Shown here piece after piece: positions 1 through 6,267 of a DNA stretch of 15,156 bases. A model generated the notes under the pieces. That model saw only the letters and a list, made by a program, of their open reading frames with translations. It did no database searches and had not been told where the DNA came from. How positions within the stretch are numbered: position 1 is the stretch's first letter; each line of letters starts with the position of its first letter. Both the position numbers and the translations under genes were made by a program. This DNA is from Acidocella sp. 35-58-6 (GTDB taxonomy: Bacteria > Pseudomonadota > Alphaproteobacteria > Acetobacterales > Acetobacteraceae). The stretch spans positions 1-15,156 of the forward strand of contig NCFD01000004.1 of assembly GCA_002281005.1 (NCBI GenBank). The letters are read 5' to 3'.

Positions 1-1371
1 ACCTCGTCCGAACAGGCGGTTGCGCCGTGCCGCCTCCTGCTGGCGTGCTGCATTATTTTGCCAATCCGCAACGTCGCGCGCGGTGTTGAGCAGTGCGGCG
101 TAATCGGCATTGTCGTAGGTTGAGCCGGCCGCGGTGCGATAGGGAAAGGAAGCTGCTGGAATGATATTGCGGGCGCGCAATTCCAGAGGGTCAACGCCAA
201 GTTTGGCGGCGGCCAGATCAACCAGCCGTTCAATCAGCAGCGCGATATCAGGCCGCCCGGCACCGCGGTAAGGCCCAACCGGACTGGCGTTCGAGAAATA
301 TTGGCTGAATGCCACCGACAGCGCCGGAATGGCGTAGGTGCCGCTACTGCTTTGCAGAGGGTTGTGGACATTCACTAACGCGCCAACAGTGGTGACATAG
401 GCGCCAAGGTCGGTGGCGTAGGCAATTTCCATGGCGGTGAACCGGCCATCAGCATCGAGGCCTAGCTTGCCGGTCAGGCGGGTGCTGCGGCCATGGCAGT
501 CAGTCAGGAACGTCTCGCTGCGTGCGGGCACCCAGCGAATTGCGGCACCGGTCAGCTTCGCAGCCAGCAGTAAGGCGGCATGTTCCGGGTAAGCTGGGCT
601 GCGTGCGCCAAAGCCGCCACCCACATCCGGCAGGTCCACCATGATACGGGATTCCGGTACGTTCAGCACGGCGGCCAGATCCGGGCGGAATTCATTAATC
701 CCCTGATGCGGGCTGATCAGATGATAAGTCTCTAGGGCTGCATTATAGCGGGCGATAGCACCACCCGGTTCCATGGTAACCGGCGCGATGCGCGGCAAAT
801 CCACGCTGGTCGCTACAACATGAGCGGCACCGGCCAGCGCCGCCTGCACCATCGGTGCATCACCAGCCTGATGCAAAAGTGCGAGGTTCCCCGGCGCTTC
901 AGGATAAATTGGCGGTGTAGCCGCGTCGGTACCAAACCACGTGACCGCTGGCAGCGGGTTATAATCAACCATCACGGCCTCAGCGGCGTCCAGCGCCTGT
1001 GCCTGGCTGCTGGCAATAATGCAGGCCACAGCTTCGCCGACATAGCGCACCCGGCTAGTGGCCAGCACTGGGCGGAACGGCACCACCATCGGGCGCGGCC
1101 CGTTCATGCCGTAGCGCATCAGGGCGCGGAAATTCCCAAAACCCGCCGCCGTGCAATCAGCGCCTGTGATGATCCGCACCACGCCGGGCATGGCGCTGGC
1201 ATCGGACGTATCCAGCCGGGTTATTTCAGCATGGGCGTGCGGTGAGCGTAGAAACACCGCCACCAGGGCATCAGGTGCGGCAATGTCAGCTATGTATCGT
1301 CCCGTCCCGCTCACCCAGCGCGTGCGGTCCTGCTCAGACTGGGTGAAGCGGCGGTGGTGTTGGCCGTCCAT
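1..1371 (-). CDS. Xanthine/CO dehydrogenase-like molybdopterin-binding large subunit (form II), 3'-truncated by window edge
   Basis: This is the N-terminal 457 residues of a large subunit of the xanthine oxidase family; the frame is open to base 1, so the C-terminus lies outside the window. The ATG at 1371-1369 follows the transporter stop by one base, with GGAGG at 1384-1388 as ribosome binding site inside the transporter gene. The N-terminal a/b hammerhead domain (about residues 15-125, with RYIADI and RSPHAHA) is followed by the molybdopterin-binding domain, with GGGFGAR near residue 251 and YRGAGR at 368-373. AYRGAGR-type loops mark form II proteins; true CO dehydrogenase (form I) has a Cys-containing loop instead. 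The family hydroxylates N-heterocycles, aldehydes and similar compounds with a Mo cofactor, normally together with FAD and 2Fe-2S subunits. Neither is in the window; they may lie downstream. The substrate is unknown, but linkage to a transporter and a GntR regulator suggests catabolism of an imported small molecule. Confidence 0.9.
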   Translation of the reverse strand, partial: MDGQHHRRFTQSEQDRTRWVSGTGRYIADIAAPDALVAVFLRSPHAHAEITRLDTSDASAMPGVVRIITGADCTAAGFGNFRALMRYGMNGPRPMVVPFRPVLATSRVRYVGEAVACIIASSQAQALDAAEAVMVDYNPLPAVTWFGTDAATPPIYPEAPGNLALLHQAGDAPMVQAALAGAAHVVATSVDLPRIAPVTMEPGGAIARYNAALETYHLISPHQGINEFRPDLAAVLNVPESRIMVDLPDVGGGFGARSPAYPEHAALLLAAKLTGAAIRWVPARSETFLTDCHGRSTRLTGKLGLDADGRFTAMEIAYATDLGAYVTTVGALVNVHNPLQSSSGTYAIPALSVAFSQYFSNASPVGPYRGAGRPDIALLIERLVDLAAAKLGVDPLELRARNIIPAASFPYRTAAGSTYDNADYAALLNTARDVADWQNNAARQQEAARRNRLFGRG

Positions 1372-1372
1372 G

Positions 1373-2707
1373 CTAGCTAATCGCCTCCAAACGGCGCTGC
1401 CTGGTCTCAATCCCCAGGCTGAGAACCGCAATGATGAGCGCCACAAGCAGCCCCACCATCAGCACCAGCACACCACCGACGCCATAATTGCCGAACAGGC
1501 TGATCACCATGAACGGTGTAATGATGGTAGCGCCACGCCCGAACATATTGGCAATACCCGCCGCCCGCAGCCTGATCTCGGTTGGGAACAATTCAGGGAT
1601 ATAGATGGCGAATAACATGGCTACCAAAATGTAAATCGGCACCGTCAGGGCAAAACCGATAGCCGATAAAAACACTGGGTCGCGCACGAACGGATAAATA
1701 ACACCAAATACGATGGCAAGAAGTGACGCCCCGATGATTGTCGGCTTGCGGCCCCAGCGGTCGGCCCCGATGGCGCCGATGAACGAGCCGATGGGTGCGC
1801 CCAGTGACATCAGCGCGGCGTAGCCGAAGCTGTGCGCCACACTCAGCCCTTGCTTCACCATGAAGGTGGGGAGCCAGGTGATGAAGCCGTAGATCAATGT
1901 GTTGATCACGATCAGCGCCACACAGCCTAGTACCAGACGCCCCAGCAATGGCGGCGAGAACAGTGCGGAGAACGGCAGGACTGCCACAGGCGGTGCCATC
2001 ACGGGCTCAGGCAAGGGCGCACCATTGCTGGCCTCGGCTTCGATAGAGCTTAGCAGCGCCTCCGCTTCAGCATGACGCCCAACGGTTTGCAGCCAGCGCG
2101 GTGATTCCGGCAACGCCTTACGCAACCGCCACACAAACAGAGCCCCAATCCCACCGAGCACAAACATTACGCGCCAGCCCAACAGCGGAACTAGTGCATA
2201 GCCTAAAAATGCTGATGCCGGCAGGCCTGTCACCACAATCACCGCCATCATACCCAGCCAGCGGCCACGTTCAGCGGGCGGGATAAACTCGGTAAGGGTT
2301 GAGTAGCCCACAACATTTTCTGCCCCCAGGCCAAAGCCCATAACAAACCGCAGAATAATTAAAATGCTCATGCTGGGTGCAACGGCCGCCACCAACGAGG
2401 CGATGCCGAAAATTGCCAAATTGGTCTGGTAGGTAAAGCGCCGCCCCAACCGGTCTCCCAAAAAGCCGGTGACAACCGAGCCGAGCATCATGCCCAGGAA
2501 GGTTGCTGAAACAAATGCAGCCCCCTGCGGTAATGTTGCGAAACCGCTGCGGATGGTGGCGCCTAGCACGGTGGCGGCGATGTAGATGTCAAACCCATCA
2601 AAGAACATGCCCACGCCGATCAGGAACCTGATCCGCTGGTGGAACCGCCCGATCGGTAAACGGTCGAGACGTGCGCCGGCTGAGATGCCGCTGAATTCCT
2701 GGTCCAT
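1373..2707 (-). CDS. MFS transporter (metabolite:H+ symporter / sugar-porter-like), 444 aa
   Basis: This is a complete 12-helix major facilitator of normal family length. The first half has an acidic motif in helix 1 (DGFD at 37-40), the cytoplasmic loop 2-3 signature GDRLGRR (84-90), RFVMGFGLGAE (120-130) and PESPRW (200-205). The second half repeats the loop as ADRWGRK (315-321), followed by PELFPTEIRLR (371-381). These motifs are typical of the aromatic-acid/niacin/sugar-porter group of inner-membrane proton symporters. The ATG at 2707-2705 follows a strong GGGGGAG Shine-Dalgarno with 6 bases between. It lies 43 bp downstream of the GntR gene and 1 bp upstream of the hydroxylase gene, so the three are probably co-transcribed. 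The transporter likely imports the substrate of the molybdenum hydroxylase; its identity cannot be read from the sequence. Confidence 0.93.
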   Translation of the reverse strand: MDQEFSGISAGARLDRLPIGRFHQRIRFLIGVGMFFDGFDIYIAATVLGATIRSGFATLPQGAAFVSATFLGMMLGSVVTGFLGDRLGRRFTYQTNLAIFGIASLVAAVAPSMSILIILRFVMGFGLGAENVVGYSTLTEFIPPAERGRWLGMMAVIVVTGLPASAFLGYALVPLLGWRVMFVLGGIGALFVWRLRKALPESPRWLQTVGRHAEAEALLSSIEAEASNGAPLPEPVMAPPVAVLPFSALFSPPLLGRLVLGCVALIVINTLIYGFITWLPTFMVKQGLSVAHSFGYAALMSLGAPIGSFIGAIGADRWGRKPTIIGASLLAIVFGVIYPFVRDPVFLSAIGFALTVPIYILVAMLFAIYIPELFPTEIRLRAAGIANMFGRGATIITPFMVISLFGNYGVGGVLVLMVGLLVALIIAVLSLGIETRQRRLEAIS

Positions 2708-2750
2708 TTATAACTCCCCCGATTTGTTTTGGTTTTGGTTGGCTTGAATT

Positions 2751-3386
2751 TTAGTCCGTTACGATGGGTTGCCGGCGCAAAGCCGCCAGTACGCGGGCTT
2801 CGGCAGCGTCGATATGGGTGCGCAGCAGCTTTGCGGCGGTGCGGCCGTCGCGGTTAACAATGGCCGCCACGATCGCCAGATGTTCACCAACCAGCCGCCC
2901 CGGCTGACGGCCTTCGATCTGCCCCAGGCTGATCCGCACCAGCCGGTCTGATTGCTCGATGCAATCAATGCAGGTGGCCGCCAAGCGGCGGTTGCTGGCG
3001 GTACCGGCGATCATGCAATGGAAACGCCGGTTACTGTCGATAAAGTCGGCGCCGGGTGGATGTTCAGCGGCAAGCTGCAATAGGGCCAGTGCCGGTTCAT
3101 CGGCATTCTGCGCGGCATCGCGCGCGGCTTGCGGTTCCAGCAAGCGGCGCATGTGGAACAGGTCGGTGGCGTCGCGCAGAGAAATCGGGGCCACCCGATA
3201 AAATTGCCGCGGCACGATCTGGACCAGCCCCTCAGCCTCCAGCCTTAGCATCGCATCGCGTACCGGTGAGCGGCTGACACTGTAACGCGTGGCGATGTCA
3301 GGCTCACGCAACTCGGCTCCCGGCAGCAACCGGCAGGCGATGATATCGGACTTTAAGGCGGCGTAAACGCTGGAGCGCATCAGCAT
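2751..3386 (-). CDS. GntR-family transcriptional regulator, FCD (FadR-like) subfamily, 211 aa
   Basis: The N-terminal winged helix-turn-helix spans about residues 5-66 (LREPDIATRYSVSRSPVRDAMLRLE and following wing). The C-terminal FCD ligand-binding domain spans about 72-200. Probable metal-ligand positions are N119, H123, H169 and H191; N119 stands where Asp is usual. The frame can be extended to a TTG at 3428 and an ATG at 3407. I prefer the ATG at 3386 because the best -10 element (3413-3418) would put the transcript start near 3406, making the upstream starts leaderless or untranscribed. A GGAAAGAG stretch lies before this ATG, and a second ATG at 3380 is also possible. It is divergent from the alpha/beta hydrolase gene and heads the operon with the transporter and hydroxylase, so it is the likely local, self-regulating repressor of both units. 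The effector is probably a carboxylate (family knowledge) but unknown here. Confidence 0.9.
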   Translation of the reverse strand: MLMRSSVYAALKSDIIACRLLPGAELREPDIATRYSVSRSPVRDAMLRLEAEGLVQIVPRQFYRVAPISLRDATDLFHMRRLLEPQAARDAAQNADEPALALLQLAAEHPPGADFIDSNRRFHCMIAGTASNRRLAATCIDCIEQSDRLVRISLGQIEGRQPGRLVGEHLAIVAAIVNRDGRTAAKLLRTHIDAAEARVLAALRRQPIVTD

Positions 3387-3410
3387 GGTGGAACGCTCTT
3401 TCCACATATC

Positions 3411-3422
3411 GTGATATATCAC
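3411..3422. promoter_or_regulatory. Candidate GntR operator, perfect 12-bp palindrome GTGATATATCAC
   Basis: GTGATATATCAC is a perfect palindrome overlapping the proposed -10 of the GntR gene. The AT-rich core with flanking TGA/TCA resembles short symmetric sites bound by FCD regulators. A near copy lies at 3487-3496. The assignment to the adjacent regulator is inferred from position. Confidence 0.55.
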
Positions 3423-3441
3423 AGACAATAAATCAAGTCAG
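3413..3441 (-). promoter_or_regulatory. Candidate sigma70-type promoter of the GntR-MFS-hydroxylase operon
   Basis: On the minus strand, CTGACT (plus 3436-3441, 4/6 to TTGACA) is followed after 17 bp by TATATC (plus 3413-3418, 4/6 to TATAAT). The -10 lies inside the palindrome at 3411-3422, as expected for repression by occlusion. Boxes are imperfect and this is a reading by eye. Confidence 0.35.
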
Positions 3442-3449
3442 ATTTGCTA

Positions 3450-3477
3450 TTGAAACTCCTCTGTTATTAGGTATGAA
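3450..3477 (+). promoter_or_regulatory. Candidate promoter of the alpha/beta hydrolase gene
   Basis: TTGAAA at 3450-3455 is followed after 16 bp by TATGAA at 3472-3477. The second palindrome (3487-3496) lies directly downstream of this -10, around the expected start of transcription, so a bound repressor would block it. The boxes are weak matches. Confidence 0.3.
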
Positions 3478-3486
3478 TTTAATCCT

Positions 3487-3496
3487 TGATATATCT
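3487..3496. promoter_or_regulatory. Second candidate GntR operator, TGATATATCT
   Basis: TGATATATCT matches the core of the perfect palindrome (TGATATATCA at 3412-3421) at 9 of 10 positions. The two copies are 75 bp apart, about seven helical turns, one in each divergent promoter. This arrangement fits joint control of both transcription units by the GntR protein. Confidence 0.45.
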
Positions 3497-3520
3497 AGTT
3501 TACAATGAAAAGGGTCGGGG

Positions 3521-4318
3521 ATGGAACAGGTTCCAGTAGGCGGGCAGGTGAGGCTGCATGAGAGCGGCGCTGGCCGGCCGTTAATTTTATTGCATTCTTT
3601 GTTGGCGGATTCCGCCAGTTGGGATGAGCTGGTGCCGATTTTGCGCGGACATGCCAAAGTGATCGTGGCCGATCTGCCTGGGTTCGCCGGATTGCCGCCG
3701 GTGACCGGTGGGCTGGCCCCGGTGGCGGCGGCCCTTGGCGATGCCATCGCCGCCCTCAATTTGCCCGAGCCGCCGCTGATCATCGGCAATGGCTATGGCA
3801 GTTTTCTCGCGCTGCGCTTAGCGCTTGACCGGCCCAGCCTGCCGGGCGGGCTGGTGCTCATAGGCTGTGGTGCAGCGTTTTCAGAGCCTGGCCGGGCGGC
3901 TTTCAGGGGTATGCGGGAAGCCGCCGCTACGCGTGGGCTGGCTGCGATCGCTGACACCGCCATGGCGCGGCTGTTCGGTGCTGTATTCCGCGAACAGCAC
4001 CCGGCCCTGATGGCGGCTCGGCGGGCAGCGTTTTTACAAACCAGCCCGGAAACCTTTGCCGCCGCCTGCATGGCGCTTGAAACGCTGGATATCACCGCTG
4101 AGGCGCCTCGGATTAAGCAGCCGGCCTTGTTGATGGTTGGTTCTGAAGATCAGGCAACCCCGGCGGCCATGGCGCAGGACCTCGCGCACCGGCTACCGAA
4201 TGCGCAGCTTGAGATACTGGAAGGGCTGGCCCATGTGCCGCAATTGCAGGACCCAAAGCGGATCGGCGATGCGATTTTGCAATTTATGAACGGTGCTATG
4301 GTAAAGGCTGGATTTTGA
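3521..4318 (+). CDS. Alpha/beta-hydrolase-fold protein with nucleophile Ser replaced by Gly, 265 aa
   Basis: The fold is clear: the oxyanion region LILLHSLLADSASWDELVP (21-39), the ADLPGFA strand-turn (50-56), the nucleophile elbow, the acid strand LLMVGSEDQATP (203-214) and the histidine segment EGLAHVP (234-240). Length and layout match small hydrolases such as 3-oxoadipate enol-lactonase or RutD. The elbow reads G89-N90-G91-Y92-G93, where G-x-Ser-x-G is normal; the codon is GGC at 3791-3793. D210 and H238 remain, so only the nucleophile is missing. The protein may be a pseudoenzyme, may use water or a cofactor-free mechanism, or may be decaying; the rest of the frame is intact. The ATG follows an AAAAGGG ribosome binding site. 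It is divergent from the GntR operon and shares its control region, suggesting a role in the same pathway. Confidence 0.88.
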   Translation: MEQVPVGGQVRLHESGAGRPLILLHSLLADSASWDELVPILRGHAKVIVADLPGFAGLPPVTGGLAPVAAALGDAIAALNLPEPPLIIGNGYGSFLALRLALDRPSLPGGLVLIGCGAAFSEPGRAAFRGMREAAATRGLAAIADTAMARLFGAVFREQHPALMAARRAAFLQTSPETFAAACMALETLDITAEAPRIKQPALLMVGSEDQATPAAMAQDLAHRLPNAQLEILEGLAHVPQLQDPKRIGDAILQFMNGAMVKAGF

Positions 4319-4493
4319 GCTTCGCTTGATCGTTTGTGCAGGTGAGCGCTTCGGCGATGGTGAGGATCACCTCGGGTGCGCCCGGATAAGTGGTGAGGTG
4401 CGTGGCGGCGCTGACCAAGGCAGCTTTACCGCGGGCTGCGGATTGCCTTCTGAGGTTAACGCCCCGGCGATAGTTTAGGACATCGAATAACGG
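4296..4493 (-). pseudogene. Possible gene remnant (C-terminal fragment, no start codon)
   Basis: A 65-codon open stretch on the minus strand has a protein-like composition, with amphipathic segments such as TYPGAPEVILTIAEALTC, and ends at a TAG at 4298-4296. It is bounded upstream by an in-frame TGA at 4496-4494 and has no ATG or GTG start in a plausible place. It overlaps the 3' end of the hydrolase gene tail-to-tail by 23 bp. I do not recognise the family. It may be the degraded 3' end of a former gene, or chance coding in GC-rich DNA. Confidence 0.2.
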
Positions 4494-4557
4494 TCAGGCT
4501 CTTGACTTCACGCTCAAGGGCTAGCCGATAAGAGACTTTATCGCAGGGAACCCTGAA
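4319..4557. other. Intergenic gap between the hydrolase and yghU genes
   Basis: This 239-bp stretch has no intact gene. Its left part carries the minus-strand fragment described separately. Its right end holds the probable yghU promoter and leader. No convincing rho-independent terminator for the hydrolase gene was seen. Confidence 0.6.
4502..4543 (+). promoter_or_regulatory. Candidate yghU promoter with overlapping inverted repeat
   Basis: TTGACT at 4502-4507 is a good -35. CGATAA at 4526-4531 (18-bp spacing) is a mediocre -10. CGATAA and TTATCG (4526-4531 and 4538-4543) form a 6-bp-arm inverted repeat around GAGACT, overlapping the -10 and early leader, so it could be an operator or a small hairpin. 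An AGGGA ribosome binding site follows at 4545-4549, about 8 bases before the yghU ATG. Confidence 0.35.
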
Positions 4558-5433
4558 ATGAGCGATTCGCCCGCCTACACGCCCCCGAAGATTTGGACCT
4601 GGCACAAGGAAAATGGCGGCCAGTTCGCCAGCATCAACCGCCCAATTGCCGGGCCGACACACGAAAAAGATCTGCCGGTAGGCCGTCATCCGTTGCAGCT
4701 TTACTCGCTCGCCACGCCAAATGGCCAGAAGGTTACGGTGATGTTGGAAGAGTTGCTGGCGCTGGGCCACCAGGGCGCGGAGTATGATGCCTGGTTGATC
4801 AAGATTAACGAAGGTGAACAATTCGCCAGCGGCTTCGTTGCAGCCAATCCCAACTCCAAAATTCCAGCTCTTATTGATCGCAGTGGCGCATCGCCTGTTC
4901 GGGTATTCGAATCATGTGCCATTTTGATGTATCTGGCGGAGAAATTTGGAGCGTTTCTGCCGGTTGATCTCAGCACCCGAGCGGAGTGCCTGTCGTGGTT
5001 ATTTTGGCAGATGGGCAGTGCGCCTTATTTGGGCGGTGGTTTTGGGCATTTTTATGCCTACGCGCCCTTCAAGATCGAGTATGCCATTGACCGGTTTGCG
5101 ATGGAGGTGAAGCGGCAACTCGATGTCCTCGATCGCCGCCTGGCGGAGAGCGCGTATCTGGCGGGTAGCGATTATACGATCGCGGATATGGCGGTTTGGC
5201 CATGGTATGGGGGGCTTGTGAAGGGCTGGCTTTATGAGGCCGCCGTGTTTTTGCAGGTGCAGGATTACCCTAATGTTCAGCGCTGGGCCGATGTCATATG
5301 GCAACGGCCGGCTGTTCAACGTGGCCGCATGGTGAATCGAGCCACCGGTGATCTCGCCACCCAGTTGCGTGAGAGACATGATGCCAGCGATTTTGAAACC
5401 CGGACCCAGGATAAGTTAACCGGACCCGTATAA
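4558..5433 (+). CDS. yghU: YghU-type nu-class glutathione S-transferase (disulfide-bond oxidoreductase), 291 aa
   Basis: The protein matches E. coli YghU from memory over nearly its full length (about 288 aa there). Shared signatures are the N-terminal extension with GPTHEKDLPVG (32-42), LYSLATPNGQKVT (48-60), EYDAWLI (75-81), NPNSKIPAL (97-105), RVFESCAIL (115-123), GGGFGHFYAYAP, YTIADMAVWPW and the tail RERHDASDFET. The thioredoxin-fold domain comes first, then the all-alpha GST domain. T53 and N55 of TPNG occupy the glutathione-thiol-contacting positions of the nu class, P103 is the cis-proline and E118-S119 bind the gamma-glutamyl end. Family members are cytosolic, bind two glutathiones and reduce disulfides and organic peroxides. 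It is monocistronic on the plus strand and converges on the DeoR gene. It probably serves redox or peroxide defence independently of the flanking catabolic operons. Confidence 0.96.
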   Translation: MSDSPAYTPPKIWTWHKENGGQFASINRPIAGPTHEKDLPVGRHPLQLYSLATPNGQKVTVMLEELLALGHQGAEYDAWLIKINEGEQFASGFVAANPNSKIPALIDRSGASPVRVFESCAILMYLAEKFGAFLPVDLSTRAECLSWLFWQMGSAPYLGGGFGHFYAYAPFKIEYAIDRFAMEVKRQLDVLDRRLAESAYLAGSDYTIADMAVWPWYGGLVKGWLYEAAVFLQVQDYPNVQRWADVIWQRPAVQRGRMVNRATGDLATQLRERHDASDFETRTQDKLTGPV

Positions 5434-5471
5434 CACGGTGGCGCGGTTTGTTTGCGGGAGGGATCAGCTGG

Positions 5472-5513
5472 GCGGTCATGACTGGTTTTATGGCATCGGA
5501 ATATCATGACCGC
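5472..5513. repeat. Inverted repeat (10-bp perfect arms) between convergent yghU and deoR-type genes
   Basis: GCGGTCATGA at 5472-5481 pairs perfectly with TCATGACCGC at 5504-5513 across a 22-base loop. It spans the last codons of the DeoR-type gene and the gap to yghU, so it could act on both converging transcripts. Neither side has a T-tract, so a classical rho-independent terminator is not supported; a transcript-end-protecting hairpin or a protein site is equally possible. Confidence 0.5.
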
Positions 5514-6267
5514 AGTTGATCGTCACGCGGTTTTCATGCAACGCCTTCAGCAAATCGCCCTCCGGTCGCCGGTCTGTGACAAGAGCGCTGATCTGCCGCC
5601 ACGCCGCATAGCGGGCCGGGAACAGTTGAGAAAATTTTGAGTGGTCAGCCACCACGATGGTTTTGGCGGCCCGCGCGATCATGGCGGTATAGACGGCACC
5701 GGTTTCCAGCAGCGCATCCGAGGGCCCGTCACTGCTCAAGCCGCTGGCACCTAAAATCGCCGCATCGGCATGAAAATGATCCAGGAAGGCCACAGTGTGG
5801 GCCCCCTGCGTGGTGGCTTCGGCGGCATTATAGTTGCCTGGCAGCGCGAGAATTTTGATCGATGGGTTAACGGCCAAAGCCTGGGCGACACCAAATGAAT
5901 GGGCAATGACCGTCAGGTTTTTCATCTCGAGAGCGATACGGTGCGCCACATGGACGGTGGTCGCGCCCGAACCAATAATAAGCACTTTGGCCAGCTTTAT
6001 CAGCGGGAGCACGGCGGCGGCCATTTGCTCGCGCTCGGCAATGAATAAGTGTTGACGCTCCTGAACCGGAGGCTCCGAACTCAAGGGGCGGATAGCACCG
6101 CCGTACGTGCGGTTGAGCAGACCCTGCCGGGTCAGGGCGTCCAGGTCCCGGCGAATTGTTTCGGTGGAGACGCTGAGCTTTTGAGCCAATTCGGCCACAC
6201 GCAAACTGGGCGTGTTGTCCAACTCAGTCAAAATGCGCGTGTGCCGGGTGGATTTAACGAGGCTCAC
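5488..6267 (-). CDS. DeoR/GlpR-family transcriptional regulator, 259 aa
   Basis: The N-terminal DeoR helix-turn-helix (about 6-60) contains LRVAELAQKLSVSTETIRRD and the following GLLNRTYGGA signature. The C-terminal DeoR sensor domain (about 75-240) has IIGSGATTVHVA (97-108), an ISOCOT-fold phosphate/sugar-phosphate-binding loop, GPSDALLETG (181-190) and VVADHSKF (205-212). Length is normal for the family. The start is a GTG at 6267-6265 overlapping the aminotransferase TGA by four bases (GTGA), which indicates translational coupling. DeoR proteins usually repress neighbouring catabolic genes and respond to phosphorylated intermediates. That suits an operon beginning with a kinase whose phosphorylated product could be the inducer. 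The tandem palindromes at 8613-8648 in the operon promoter are its probable target. Confidence 0.93.
   Translation of the reverse strand: MSLVKSTRHTRILTELDNTPSLRVAELAQKLSVSTETIRRDLDALTRQGLLNRTYGGAIRPLSSEPPVQERQHLFIAEREQMAAAVLPLIKLAKVLIIGSGATTVHVAHRIALEMKNLTVIAHSFGVAQALAVNPSIKILALPGNYNAAEATTQGAHTVAFLDHFHADAAILGASGLSSDGPSDALLETGAVYTAMIARAAKTIVVADHSKFSQLFPARYAAWRQISALVTDRRPEGDLLKALHENRVTINCGHDIPMP

Noticed and set aside
1..1371. Calling the hydroxylase a true CO dehydrogenase (CoxL)
   Set aside because: The active-site loop is YRGAGR (form II), without the cysteine-containing loop of form I CO dehydrogenase.
820..1615. Two overlapping plus-strand open frames across the hydroxylase and transporter genes
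   Set aside because: They are antisense to two well-supported genes and His/Arg-rich without domains.
4456..4821. Minus-strand open frame over the yghU start
   Set aside because: Most of it is antisense to the conserved YghU N-terminal region and it matches no family.
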